This document shows positions 17,586-26,458 of a stretch of DNA of 64,000 bases, in pieces. The stretch lies in contig NZ_PXYA01000002.1 in NCBI RefSeq assembly GCF_003841405.1, positions 124,001 through 188,000 of the forward strand, in the 5' to 3' direction. Within the stretch, counting starts at the first letter, position 1. Every line of letters starts with the position of its first letter. Under the pieces are notes generated by a model. The model did not search any database. It was not told the DNA's origin and saw only the letters and a list, made by a program, of their open reading frames with translations. Source of the DNA: Tetragenococcus halophilus subsp. halophilus DSM 20339 (GTDB taxonomy: Bacteria > Bacillota > Bacilli > Lactobacillales > Enterococcaceae). The translations under genes and the position numbers were made by a program.

Positions 17586-18284
17586 TTAAATATTTTGTCC
17601 ATAATAGGCGTTTTCCCCATGTTTTCGATAGTAATGTTTGTCTAATAAGTATTGAGGGACATGACTATCATTGTGAGTAAGCATCAGCGTATGGTAATCC
17701 ATTTCAGCACATACTTCTAATACTTTAGCATTATGAACCGCCTCGTCAGCTGTCTTACCCCAAGTAAACGGTCCATGTTGAGAAACTAATACAGCTGGGA
17801 CAGCCTGCGGGTCTATTTGACGATTTTTAAAAGTACGTGAAATAACTTTTCCTGTGTTTTCTTCATAAGCCTCTTCAATTTCTTCTCGCGTCAAAGGTTC
17901 TGTCACAGGAACATCGCCATAAAACGTGTCTGCATGTGTTGTCCCAAAAGCTGGAACATCCATTTGAGCTTGAGCAAAGGAAACTGCCCACGGCGAATGT
18001 GTATGAACAATGCCGCCGATGTCGGAAAATTCGTTGTATAGTACCGTATGCGTAGGAGTATCGCTCGACGGATTTAGATCACCCTCGACCACTTCTCCTT
18101 GCAAATTAACAACGACCATATCTTCCGCTTTTAAATCTTCATATTCAACGCCAGAAGGCTTAATAACAAATAAACCTTTTTCTCGATCAATTCCTGAGAC
18201 GTTCCCCCAAGTAAAAGTAACTAAATCTAGCGCTGGTAGCTGCATATTGGCTTCATAAACTTCTTGTTTTAATTTTTCAAGCAA
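17586..18284 (-). CDS. araD: L-ribulose-5-phosphate 4-epimerase
   Basis: This 232-residue class II aldolase-family epimerase shows the zinc histidines in [14 protein letters not shown] and the later MDYHTL, and the phosphate-binding SSDTPTHT and TWGNVSG motifs. It converts L-ribulose 5-phosphate to D-xylulose 5-phosphate, feeding the phosphoketolase or pentose-phosphate route. It is tightly placed between araB and araA. Confidence 0.95.
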   Translation of the reverse strand: MLEKLKQEVYEANMQLPALDLVTFTWGNVSGIDREKGLFVIKPSGVEYEDLKAEDMVVVNLQGEVVEGDLNPSSDTPTHTVLYNEFSDIGGIVHTHSPWAVSFAQAQMDVPAFGTTHADTFYGDVPVTEPLTREEIEEAYEENTGKVISRTFKNRQIDPQAVPAVLVSQHGPFTWGKTADEAVHNAKVLEVCAEMDYHTLMLTHNDSHVPQYLLDKHYYRKHGENAYYGQNI

Positions 18285-18305
18285 TTAAGCGTTCCTCCCT
18301 TCTTT

Positions 18306-19901
18306 TTAAATTTTGTCTCCTACTATTCGTTCTGCTGGCAAAGCTGATTGATAACGCTTTAGAAATTCAGCATAACCTTTCACACCTTCTGGTTCGGGAT
18401 TTAATGTCATAGTTTCTGGTGCTTCAAAAACCTCTTGATCTAGGAAATCTTCAAGCGATATTTCTGAAGATTTCTGCATATATTCGGCTAATACAGCCAT
18501 TCCCCATGGACCACCTTCTCCCGCGGTTTCCATAACCGATATCGGAATATCTAAAGCATTTGCTAAAACTTGCTGCGCAATGACAGGTGTTTTAAATAAA
18601 CCTCCTTGAGCAATCATGACATCGAGTTTGATTTGTTCATCTTCAGTTAATGTATCCATTCCAATCGCAAGTGGTGCAAAAGCTCCGTAAAGTTGAGCTT
18701 GGATGAAGTTTGCTAAATTAAAATTGCTATTCATTGTTCGTACAAGCATCGGACGTCCATACGATACTTCTGTAATTACTTCTCCCGATAAATAACTATA
18801 ATTTACTAAACCACCAGCGTCTGGGTCTGATTTACTAGCATTAAGGAATAACGTTTCATACAACTTTTCTGGCGTTAGGTTCACCCCTAAACGTTCAGCA
18901 AAATCTTGGAAAATTTGCAACCAAGCATCAATATCAGAAGAACAATTATCCGTGTGGACCATCGCTACGTTAGACCCATCCGGTGTTGTTACAATATCAA
19001 TTTCTCGGTGGACTTTTTGTAACGGTTTATCTAAAACAACCATGGCAAAAGCTGATGTTCCTATGGAGATGTTCCCCGTACGCTTACGTATACTATTTGT
19101 GGCCACCATCCCTGTACCAGCATCTCCTTCTGGCGGTGCCATAGCGCTTCCATTTTGGAGTTTACCTGATGGATCTAATAATTTGGCTCCAGATTCAGTT
19201 AAATTCCCCGCTTCTTCCCCAGCTTTTAAAACCTTGGGTAAAATCTCATGGATATCCCAATCATATTTTTTTACATTTTCTAATTGTTCAAACTCTTTCA
19301 TAAAACCTTCGTTATAGTTGCCGTGCTTTTCATCAATTGGGAAAGCGCCAGAAGCATCTCCGATCCCAATGACTTTATCACCCGTTAGCTGCCAATGAAC
19401 ATAACCTGATAACGTAGTCAAAAATGAAATATTATTGACATGCTCTTCCTTATTTAAAATCGCTTGATAAAGATGAGCAATACACCATCGTTGAGGAATA
19501 TTAAAATTAAAAAGGTCCGTTAATTCATCCGTAGCGGGGCCCGTGATATTATTTCTCCAAGTTCTAAACGGTACAAGTAATTCATCTTCTTTTGAAAAAG
19601 CTAGATAGCCATGCATCATAGCGCTTATGCCAATATTGTCAATTTTTGTTAAAGAAGTATGATACTTACTTTCTACCTCAGCTCTAAGTTGCTTATAACT
19701 ATCTTGTATCCCTTCCCATAATTGATCTAAAGAATAAGTCCAAACATTATCTTTAAACTGGTTTTCCCATTGGTGGCTACCAGAAGCAATGGTTTTAAAG
19801 TCTTTTGTGATTAACACAGACTTTATTCTAGTAGAACCAATCTCAATACCAAGTGAAACAGCACCCGTTTGTATCGCTTGGGATGTTTCTTTTACATTCA
19901 T
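18306..19901 (-). CDS. araB: Ribulokinase (FGGY family)
   Basis: This 531-residue sugar kinase has the N-terminal phosphate loop GIEIGSTRIKSVLI, a central DASGAFPID, PEGDAGTGMVATNS and a C-terminal ATP-site region (AQGGLFKTPVIAQQ, ETAGEGGPWGMA). It resembles the Lactobacillales AraB type and should phosphorylate L-ribulose at O5. It is first in the arabinose operon; AAAGGAGG lies somewhat far (about 12 bases) from the ATG. Confidence 0.9.
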   Translation of the reverse strand: MNVKETSQAIQTGAVSLGIEIGSTRIKSVLITKDFKTIASGSHQWENQFKDNVWTYSLDQLWEGIQDSYKQLRAEVESKYHTSLTKIDNIGISAMMHGYLAFSKEDELLVPFRTWRNNITGPATDELTDLFNFNIPQRWCIAHLYQAILNKEEHVNNISFLTTLSGYVHWQLTGDKVIGIGDASGAFPIDEKHGNYNEGFMKEFEQLENVKKYDWDIHEILPKVLKAGEEAGNLTESGAKLLDPSGKLQNGSAMAPPEGDAGTGMVATNSIRKRTGNISIGTSAFAMVVLDKPLQKVHREIDIVTTPDGSNVAMVHTDNCSSDIDAWLQIFQDFAERLGVNLTPEKLYETLFLNASKSDPDAGGLVNYSYLSGEVITEVSYGRPMLVRTMNSNFNLANFIQAQLYGAFAPLAIGMDTLTEDEQIKLDVMIAQGGLFKTPVIAQQVLANALDIPISVMETAGEGGPWGMAVLAEYMQKSSEISLEDFLDQEVFEAPETMTLNPEPEGVKGYAEFLKRYQSALPAERIVGDKI

Positions 19902-19949
19902 GTCTACTAACTACCTCCTTTGTAAATCGATTTCAATTTCAACAAGTTC

Positions 19950-19978
19950 ATTGTAAAACATTTATTGGTGCAAATCAA
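19950..19978 (-). promoter_or_regulatory. Likely promoter of the araBDA operon
   Basis: On the minus strand, TTGATT (19973-19978) and TACAAT (19950-19955) are 17 bases apart, about 50 bases before the araB start. Confidence 0.6.
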
Positions 19979-20115
19979 GTTTATTTTAAATTTATATCAA
20001 TAAATAACTGCATTATACAATAAAAAGTTGTCATGTTAACCTTTTACCACTTTAAAAAAATTCTTTTGTAAAGTTTATAAGCTCAACCAAATAAAAATTC
20101 TAACTATTAATAATA

Positions 20116-20717
20116 ATGTTTATTTCATTTTTGATATCCAGGAGACACCTTGCTAAATCTTTTAAGGATTTTTTTGAAAGTATTGATTTTCTTCAAGCAA
20201 CTCGAAACCTAGAAATGTTTCATCGAAACTATTTTGAAAGCGAATCTGGATCACCTGAAAATTACGAGTCGAAAAAAGAGGAATTATTAAATACTTCATA
20301 TGAGTCAAATTCTGAAGAATTAAACGAATACTTTGAAGATAAAATTAACCATAAAGATAATGAAGTTCCGTTAAATAAAAAGTTGAAGGAACTAATAGGA
20401 GAAATAACCGAAGAACTAAAACAAGAACTTTTTAATCCTTCAGGTGGAGGAGTTTCTAAACCGATAAATAAATTCAATAAAAAATAACGGTTACTAGAAA
20501 TTATTACACACACGGTACTGATATAAGTAATTACAAGATGGATATTGATAACTGGGAAGAATTATACCTTACTTATATTAAGATGAGATGCTTAACTGAT
20601 ATCCTATTTCTCAAAAAATTAAAAGTTGACGAAAAAATAATAATAAATCCCATAGAAAACAAAAAAGGACCTTACCAACGTTTATTTGAACATAATAATT
20701 ATTTAAGTATTGAATAA
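20116..20717 (+). pseudogene. Frameshifted gene of unknown function
   Basis: One frame (20116-20487, 123 residues) gives an acidic, helical sequence with LQATRNLEMFHRNYFESE and LNKKLKELIGEITEELKQEL. It ends just past an A6 run at 20479-20484. A second frame is open from that point to 20717 (YYTHGTDISNYKMDIDNWEE, KKGPYQRLFEHNNYLSIE), and reads naturally as the tail of the same protein. The ATG at 20116 has no ribosome site. I read this as one gene broken by a one-base slip and possibly also truncated at its 5' end. No family is recognised. Confidence 0.5.
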
Positions 20718-20738
20718 TTATATTTTCTAGACACACAA

Positions 20739-20792
20739 AGCCGCCCTCCTTATCACTACGGTTTTCTCAACCTTACAATAAAGAGGGCGGCT
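20739..20792. terminator. Large hairpin, probable terminator
   Basis: AGCCGCCCTCCTTAT (20739-20753) pairs with ATAAAGAGGGCGGCT (20778-20792), 14 of 15. It lies between the frameshifted gene and the transketolase stub and could serve either side. Confidence 0.55.
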
Positions 20793-20830
20793 CTTACCCT
20801 TTAAAATAAATTTTCTAAATAACTATCTTC

Positions 20831-20962
20831 CTACTCTACCATCGAAAGATATCTATCAACTACATTATCAACCGTAAAACCAAAATACTTAATAACATCG
20901 TCGCCAGATTCACTCACACCAAATCGATCATTATTAAATATATCGCCATCTATTCCAAAATT
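20831..20962 (-). pseudogene. Transketolase C-terminal fragment
   Basis: The minus strand reads NFGIDGD, then DRFGVSESGDDVIKYFGFTV and DNVVDRYLSMVE before a stop. This matches the C-terminal end of transketolase-type proteins (IDRFG ... G..V...FGFT.ENVV). Upstream in the same frame homology is lost, so only about 43 codons remain. It follows the SDR gene of the mannose-class PTS operon, suggesting the operon once ended with a transketolase subunit. Confidence 0.55.
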
Positions 20963-21053
20963 TCTTTTATATAAAAAAATAAAGCAACCTGATAACAATA
21001 GAACATTGATATCAAATTACTTTATTATATTATTTACCTTATCCTTCTAAAAA

Positions 21054-21830
21054 TCAAAACATAATATCTCCACCATTAACGTTGATTGATTGTCCAGTAA
21101 TATAATCAGCTTGATTACTTAATAAAAAAGAAATTGTATTTGTTATATCTTCAATCTTGCCAACTCTTCCCTTTGGAATTTTTTCAGCAAAATAATCCAT
21201 CACCTCTTCGGCGCCAATATTTTTTTTAGCCGCATAGTCAGCTTTTTGCTTTTCCCACATTGAAGTATAAACAACTCCCGGACAAACTGAATTAACGCGG
21301 ACACCTTTTCCTGCGAATTCTTTAGAGAGCGCTTGTGTTAAACCAATAACACCAAATTTACTAGCACAATAAGCTTGATAATCATTAGTACCAACCTTTC
21401 CAGATTGGGAGGACATATTTATTATACTTCCAGCACCTTTTTCTAACATTTGAGGAATAATGGCTTTACAGCATAAAAACTGTCCTTTTAAGTTGATTTC
21501 CATTGTTTTATCCCATATTTCTTCGGTATGCTTAAAAAAGGGAGTAATGATAGACAATCCAGCATTATTTACTAAAATGTCAATTAAACCAAAGTTTTCT
21601 TTTACATATTCACTCATTTTAGTGATTTCATCAGATTTTGTAACATCTAGTTTAAAATATACTGACTTTTCTCCGTTATCTAAAATTTCGTCTGAAACTT
21701 TCTTAGCATTTTCTTTATTTAAGTCAGTAACTATTACCGTAGCACCTTCCTCAGCCAGCATTAAACTGACTCCTCTACCAATTCCACTCCCGGCTCCTGT
21801 AACAACAGCTATTTTATTTTCAAATTGCAA
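21054..21830 (-). CDS. SDR-family sugar (or polyol) dehydrogenase
   Basis: This 258-residue classical short-chain dehydrogenase has the cofactor loop VTGAGSGIGRG, NNAG, the catalytic Ser in MSSQSG and YQAYCASK (Tyr/Lys), and ends with the typical ITGQSINVNGG. It probably oxidises or reduces the phosphorylated sugar delivered by the PTS encoded just upstream, as in sorbose or gluconate-type pathways. Translation appears to start at TTG (21830), preceded by AGAGGG. Confidence 0.85.
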   Translation of the reverse strand: MQFENKIAVVTGAGSGIGRGVSLMLAEEGATVIVTDLNKENAKKVSDEILDNGEKSVYFKLDVTKSDEITKMSEYVKENFGLIDILVNNAGLSIITPFFKHTEEIWDKTMEINLKGQFLCCKAIIPQMLEKGAGSIINMSSQSGKVGTNDYQAYCASKFGVIGLTQALSKEFAGKGVRVNSVCPGVVYTSMWEKQKADYAAKKNIGAEEVMDYFAEKIPKGRVGKIEDITNTISFLLSNQADYITGQSINVNGGDIMF

Positions 21831-21845
21831 AATAATCCCTCTTTC

Positions 21846-22670
21846 TTATTCGATAATTCCAAATGCGCCACCAATAACCCCAATTAAAATTAAAACAACA
21901 AGTACTGTAGTTGGTTTCATTCTTCTTTTTAACATCCAATAAGTTCCTAAAGTAATTCCTAATGGTAATATCCCCAAAAGTAACGTATCTAATATTTGTT
22001 CTTGCACGTCAAGAGAATCAGAGCCTAGTGGTATTTGTAAAGAAGTGCTAACTTCAACAAAGCTAGCTGCTAAAGCTCCCATAACAATCGCTCCCAAGTA
22101 TTTGCAAAAGAACATTACTTTTTGCAGTAAAGAACTTCTTAGTAGCTCTGTAACTCCCTTTCGCCCAGTGTAATAACCTTGCAACCATAACCATCTAGCT
22201 AAAGGAAGCATTATTCCTAATAGCAATACGCCATAAGCGACAGGCCCCATGATAATATTTCCACTTGAACCAAATGGGATAGTTAAAGACAGCAGGATAG
22301 GAATTAATGTTCCTTGAAATAAGCTATCACCAACGCCTGCAATTGGGCCCATCAATCCAGTTTTAAAACTCTCAACCATAGTTCCTTCTATGGGTTCTCC
22401 TTCTGCTTTTTGCTCTTCCATTGCTATAGAAACAGATAAAATCGGTCCTCCAAATGAAGGCTCTGTATTGAAGAATTGTAAATGTCGACTTAACGCTTCG
22501 CTTAATTGTTCTGGATCATCTTTATAAATCTTTTTAAGAATTGGCGAAAGTGCATAAGCAACCCCAGTTGATTGTAACCTCTCATAGTTATAGTTTGCGT
22601 GAGAGAAAAACATCCAACGCCAAAACGCCTTTTTCACTTCTTTTTTTGTTAATTTATTTGTTTCACTCAT
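21846..22670 (-). CDS. PTS mannose-family EIID
   Basis: This 274-residue EIID membrane protein has the family start KKAFWRWMFFSHANYNYERL, GPIAGVGDSLFQGTLIPILL in the middle and a hydrophobic C-terminal helix. With EIIC it forms the mannose-class translocation channel. It is two bases downstream of the EIIC gene. Confidence 0.9.
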   Translation of the reverse strand: MSETNKLTKKEVKKAFWRWMFFSHANYNYERLQSTGVAYALSPILKKIYKDDPEQLSEALSRHLQFFNTEPSFGGPILSVSIAMEEQKAEGEPIEGTMVESFKTGLMGPIAGVGDSLFQGTLIPILLSLTIPFGSSGNIIMGPVAYGVLLLGIMLPLARWLWLQGYYTGRKGVTELLRSSLLQKVMFFCKYLGAIVMGALAASFVEVSTSLQIPLGSDSLDVQEQILDTLLLGILPLGITLGTYWMLKRRMKPTTVLVVLILIGVIGGAFGIIE

Positions 22671-22672
22671 CT

Positions 22673-23446
22673 CTACACCGCCTTGTTTTTATCTTCTTTA
22701 AAAGTTAATTCTGTATAAATATATACAACAAAAACTCCAAATACCGACAAAGCTAAAATTGGAATATCTGAATAAACAGTTACTAAAAATCCGAAAATAA
22801 AAAATAATAATATACCTTTTCCACTCATTGCTCTTAAATTCATTGCGATCCCTAATGCTGGTAAAATTGCGCCTATAACGGATAAAACATCTAAAGGCCT
22901 ACCTTCCATCATATTAACAACCTGTGCTACTGGCCCTGCTCCATAATACACTGCTAGAGCCACTGGTATAACAGACATTAAAAATACAATAATTTGTGGC
23001 GGCCAAATATTTAAAAAATTAAGCTTTTTAATATTACCTTCTTCAGCTGCTTTATCTGCCATATGAAGAAAAGAAATATCAACAGTCATATGGACAACCC
23101 AGATAACAGTTCCTAAAAGGCCCAAAGGAACAGCCAAAGTCGTGGCTGCTGAAGCATTTACCCCACCAGCAACTGCTAACGCAGTTCCTAATGTCCCAGC
23201 TAAAGCAGGATCCATTGGGACCGAACCGCCAGCTGAAATCCAAGCTAGATACGGTAAATTAATTGCTGTACCGATAATACATCCTTCTACCGGTTTGCCT
23301 AATACTAACCCTACTAAAGTCCCGTTAACCATGGGCCTCATAATCATATGAGTACCTACAGTTGTTAACCAGGGTTGTGCATTTATTCCTAAAAAATATA
23401 TAAATCCTATTAAAATAGCTTGGAAAAAACTAATATGCATTTTCAA
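22673..23446 (-). CDS. PTS mannose-family EIIC
   Basis: This 257-residue integral membrane EIIC of the mannose/sorbose family has multiple hydrophobic segments and the motifs MVNGTLVGLVLGKPVEG and AINLPYLAWISAGGSVPMDP. Partners are encoded on both sides in the order IIA, IIB, IIC, IID. Substrate specificity lies here but cannot be read by eye; sorbose-like sugars or amino sugars are possible. Confidence 0.9.
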   Translation of the reverse strand: MKMHISFFQAILIGFIYFLGINAQPWLTTVGTHMIMRPMVNGTLVGLVLGKPVEGCIIGTAINLPYLAWISAGGSVPMDPALAGTLGTALAVAGGVNASAATTLAVPLGLLGTVIWVVHMTVDISFLHMADKAAEEGNIKKLNFLNIWPPQIIVFLMSVIPVALAVYYGAGPVAQVVNMMEGRPLDVLSVIGAILPALGIAMNLRAMSGKGILLFFIFGFLVTVYSDIPILALSVFGVFVVYIYTELTFKEDKNKAV

Positions 23447-23454
23447 TTACCCCC

Positions 23455-23928
23455 TTATAAAATTTTTTCCAGTACGACAGCTTTTTCATCAGGAACAACT
23501 TGAATTTGAACATCAATGCCTTTTGTAACTAACTTTTTAATATCCTCTTTTTCATCTTCTGTGGTAGCAATGTTTTTATACAATTTTTTCCTATTTTTAT
23601 TAGCTCCCATACCACCAATAATAATTTTTTCAATTTTTATACCGTTTTCAATTAAATATAAGAAAACTTCAGGCGTTTTAGTAAGGATTATGATTTTTTT
23701 ATTCTCATCCAAACGACTAATTCCATCAATAGCCTCACCTTTACTAAACACGTCTAAACCAATCCCCTCAGGAACTGCCATTGCCATAATTTCCTTAGTA
23801 AATTCATCACTAGCTGTATTGTCATCGACGATAACGATATGATTTCCTCCTGTATATTGAAGCCAGGCTGTCATAACCTGTCCATGAATTAAACGATCAT
23901 CTACACGTGCTAAAACAATATTTGCCAT
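23455..23928 (-). CDS. PTS mannose/sorbose-family EIIB
   Basis: This 157-residue cytoplasmic EIIB carries the phospho-accepting His in RVDDRLIHGQVMTAW (residue 15), and the later IIIGGMGANKNRKKLYKN found in this family. It passes phosphate from EIIA to the incoming sugar. Confidence 0.92.
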   Translation of the reverse strand: MANIVLARVDDRLIHGQVMTAWLQYTGGNHIVIVDDNTASDEFTKEIMAMAVPEGIGLDVFSKGEAIDGISRLDENKKIIILTKTPEVFLYLIENGIKIEKIIIGGMGANKNRKKLYKNIATTEDEKEDIKKLVTKGIDVQIQVVPDEKAVVLEKIL

Positions 23929-23943
23929 ATTATATTCCTCCCA

Positions 23944-24375
23944 CTAATTAGTCTTTTTATTCTTAGACAACTCTTTATTAAACTCTTTTACTCCTTCTTT
24001 TGCAGAAAACATCGCTTTTTCGCAAACATCGTCAAGTGAGCTCCCAAGCATTCGTTGATTAAATATCTCTAATAACATTGGTAAATTGACACCTGTTAGT
24101 AAACGATATTCAATACTTTCATTTAATATTCTTTTATGATTTAATGTTGTTTGATTATATGGACTGGCCAAAAATAAATCAGTTACAACAATAATTCCAG
24201 AACCATCATTAACCTCTTTAATCTTATTAAATATTTCTTGAGAAAAATCTTCCACGCTATCTCCCTCAAGTAAAGATAAAGAAAAACTTTTTTCTTGTTT
24301 TCCCATAATAAGTTTTACAGTATTTAAAAATTCTTCAGACAAATGACCATGTGTTGCAACTAGTACTCCGATCAT
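23944..24375 (-). CDS. PTS mannose-family EIIA
   Basis: This 143-residue EIIA of the mannose (EIIA-man) class starts MIGVLVATHGHLSEEF, where His9 is the phosphorylation site. It is first in the IIA-IIB-IIC-IID-SDR operon, with a strong AAAGGAGGTG before the ATG. A long leader with a terminator-like hairpin lies upstream. Confidence 0.9.
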   Translation of the reverse strand: MIGVLVATHGHLSEEFLNTVKLIMGKQEKSFSLSLLEGDSVEDFSQEIFNKIKEVNDGSGIIVVTDLFLASPYNQTTLNHKRILNESIEYRLLTGVNLPMLLEIFNQRMLGSSLDDVCEKAMFSAKEGVKEFNKELSKNKKTN

Positions 24376-24526
24376 TTTCTCACCTCCTTTAGCAGTTACT
24401 ATTAAACTTCATTAAAAAACAGGCTATCATTTACTTCATTTTTTATTTAACTAATTTTACTTAGTTACAAATCTTTTCATTTCAAAGCCTTTCCCCTTCC
24501 TATTTTCAATTTTGTCCAAACAAAAA

Positions 24527-24566
24527 AACCCAAACCTCCCGTCAAAAATGACAAAAGATTTGGGTT
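24527..24566 (-). terminator. Leader terminator or attenuator of the mannose-class PTS operon
   Basis: Read leftward, AACCCAAA (24559-24566) pairs with TTTGGGTT (24527-24534) around an inner GTCATTTTTGAC hairpin, followed directly by a T run. No leftward gene ends here; it lies between a promoter and the EIIA gene about 150 bases on. Confidence 0.65.
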
Positions 24567-24591
24567 AAGCCTAAAACGCAGTTACTCCCCA

Positions 24592-24621
24592 TATATAAAT
24601 AAAGCCTCTCAAAAAAGACAA
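24592..24621 (-). promoter_or_regulatory. Likely promoter of the mannose-class PTS operon
   Basis: On the minus strand, TTGTCT (24616-24621) and TATATA (24592-24597) are 18 bases apart. The transcript would begin near GGGGAGTAACTGCG and reach the attenuator within about 25 to 60 bases. Confidence 0.5.
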
Positions 24622-24697
24622 TAAAAATTTAACTGAAATAACTATATCACTTAAAGGTGCTTTTAGCAACACTAAATATACATAAAAAGTGTATCTA

Positions 24698-24731
24698 GAG
24701 TAGTTAAAGTGTAACAGAAAACACTTTACTC
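24698..24731 (+). promoter_or_regulatory. Inverted repeat, likely operator of the XRE regulator
   Basis: GAGTAGTTAAAGTGT is mirrored imperfectly by ACACTTTACTC directly before the regulator's ribosome site. Autoregulation is inferred. Confidence 0.5.
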
Positions 24732-24750
24732 TATGTTTGAGGTGATTATT

Positions 24751-25095
24751 TTGAACGATAACTTAAAACTGAGAGTTTATATCTCACAGAGAATAAAGTA
24801 TCTCCGTACAAAAAAAGGGTTAAATCAAGACAAATTAGCAGAATTATCTGGTCTGGATACTAAACATATCAGTAGAATTGAAAACAACGCGCCTAACCTT
24901 GAACTAGAAACAGTCGAAAAACTTATTGATGCACTAGGCGAAACTAATGCTACTTTTTTTAATTGGAAGTTTCCTACAAACAGCGAAGAGATTCGTCAAT
25001 TGAATAACTCACTTGATGAATTGTCAGATGAAGACCAAAAAGAAGTTATCGATGCATTAACTTTGTTAGTCAATAAAATGAATAAATCTCACTGA
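24751..25095 (+). CDS. XRE-family DNA-binding regulator
   Basis: This 114-residue protein has an N-terminal Cro/C1-type HTH (RIKYLRTKKGLNQDKLAELS, HISRIEN) and a short acidic C-terminal part. The start is probably the TTG at 24751, placed seven bases after GAGGTG; an ATG at 24733 overlaps the operator-like repeat and lacks a site. It is divergent from the PTS operon but separated from it by the leader, so control of that operon is possible rather than shown. A phage-type repressor origin is also possible. Confidence 0.78.
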   Translation: MNDNLKLRVYISQRIKYLRTKKGLNQDKLAELSGLDTKHISRIENNAPNLELETVEKLIDALGETNATFFNWKFPTNSEEIRQLNNSLDELSDEDQKEVIDALTLLVNKMNKSH

Positions 25096-25189
25096 GTAAT
25101 AACTCAGCTATATCACTACTTTCTCATTCATTATATAGAGTTTGGCTTTCGTCACTAAATTAAAACTTATATCGTCTGTCGCCAGTAAA

Positions 25190-25230
25190 TAAAGACCTTC
25201 ACCAACTCCAACTGTTGAAGATCTTTATTT
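25190..25230. repeat. Hairpin element, copy 1 of 2
   Basis: GACCTTCACC and TGTTGAAGATC flank a short loop, with A/T runs outside. About 80 bases here resemble 28155-28235 (shared CTGTTGAAG core and GTAACATA further on). The second copy sits just after the GH25 lysozyme gene and looks like its terminator. Confidence 0.5.
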
Positions 25231-25265
25231 ATAGCATTTAAAGATTCTCAAAAACGTAACATACA

Positions 25266-25435
25266 TTATTTATGCTTCGAGTGATCTGGTAATGGTCTAA
25301 CATATAAATCGTATCTTCTGCGAAGGCTATCTAATATTTTTATAGCTTTGATCGATCAATCTTGTGTAGTTCCAGTTAATCTTTCTTCATATACTATATC
25401 CACCCCAATTTCCTCAAATTACTTGTACTATTTTG
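25266..25435 (-). pseudogene. Serine resolvase N-terminal remnant
   Basis: The minus strand reads EEIGVDIVYEERLTGTTQD, a stop, then KAIKILDSLRRRYDLYVRP. This parallels the N-terminal domain of serine resolvases (GVD.IYEE..TGT..D ... ILD.LR..D.LYV..LDR). Stops interrupt it and the rest is missing. The wider stretch 25096-25720 otherwise shows no intact gene. Confidence 0.42.
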
Positions 25436-25720
25436 CAGCGGTATGATCAGCCGCACTGACAAATTAGTTACAAAAATATTGCTTCTTTTTTGTCCATTCA
25501 TCAATAAAACTCAGTAAACTTACACCTACGATCACTTCATAATATTATTTCTTAAAAGATAGTTTATAGCCGACTTTCTATCAACCTTCAACCTCTACTT
25601 ATTAACTGATTATTAGAATAAGTTTTTCATCTAAAAACTACTATTAAAAATTAACAATAGCAAATATTCGGGTGATAAGTTAATTTTGACCCAAACATTT
25701 GGTAAAAAAGAGGTGTTAGA

Positions 25721-26458
25721 GTGAAAAACACACTGCACATAAAAGAGTTGGAAGAATTCCTGATAAAACAACAACTCGTAAGTACACAAGATCTACTAAA
25801 TTTTTACCATCAGTTTAATCCAGAATTGCCTATCTCTACGCTACGTTGGCGGATTTTTGAATTAAAACAACAAGGAATGATTTACAGTCCCATGCGCGGA
25901 AAATATGCTCTAAAAGAAAAGAAACTGTTTCATCCAAAACGAACAAAGAGAATGGACGAAATTGCTAATTTATTACAAGAAAAATTTCCTTATGTTAAAT
26001 TTAGTATTTATCCAACGAAATGGATTGGTAACTTATCCGATCATATTTACCAAATCAATAGTATTATTGTAGAAACTGATATAGATGTGCTAGATGCCGC
26101 TTTTTATTTTCTACAAGAAAACTTCTCTAATACGTTCTTATCTCCCGATCAAGAAATGTATGACTACTACGTTTCTACGCAAGAAGAAAATATTATCGTT
26201 ACGCGTTTACATTTTGATGCCCCGTTATATAAAGTCAATGACAATTACTACACTCCAAAATTAGAGAAACTCATCGTTGACTTACTGATTAATGATCCCG
26301 TTATTCTTCCAATAAGTTATTCAGAAATTAATACAATTATTATGAACGCGATAGATACATATAGTATTAATTTTTCAACTTTAGCTCGTTATGCTAAAAA
26401 AAGAAACAGTCAAAAAAGATTAAATAAATTACATTTAATAGGAGGTACTAAGCTGTAA
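25721..26458 (+). CDS. AbiEi-like antitoxin (DUF6577-type)
   Basis: This 245-residue protein has an N-terminal winged-helix-like region (PISTLRWRIFELKQQGMIYS) and an AbiEi-type middle and end (KWIGNLSDHIYQINSIIVET, YTPKLEKLIVDLLINDPV, YSINFSTLARYAKKR). Such proteins normally repress and neutralise a partner AbiEii nucleotidyltransferase toxin encoded immediately downstream. Here only a 24-codon stub follows. Translation starts at GTG after AGAGGTG. The family call is from memory of the pattern and not a search. Confidence 0.68.
   Translation: MKNTLHIKELEEFLIKQQLVSTQDLLNFYHQFNPELPISTLRWRIFELKQQGMIYSPMRGKYALKEKKLFHPKRTKRMDEIANLLQEKFPYVKFSIYPTKWIGNLSDHIYQINSIIVETDIDVLDAAFYFLQENFSNTFLSPDQEMYDYYVSTQEENIIVTRLHFDAPLYKVNDNYYTPKLEKLIVDLLINDPVILPISYSEINTIIMNAIDTYSINFSTLARYAKKRNSQKRLNKLHLIGGTKL

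Noticed and set aside
18952..19317. 121-codon plus-strand frame opposite araB
   Set aside because: Antisense to conserved kinase motifs, without its own signals.
21460..21942. 160-codon plus-strand frame opposite the SDR and EIID genes
   Set aside because: Crosses two real genes on the other strand and has no family-like composition.
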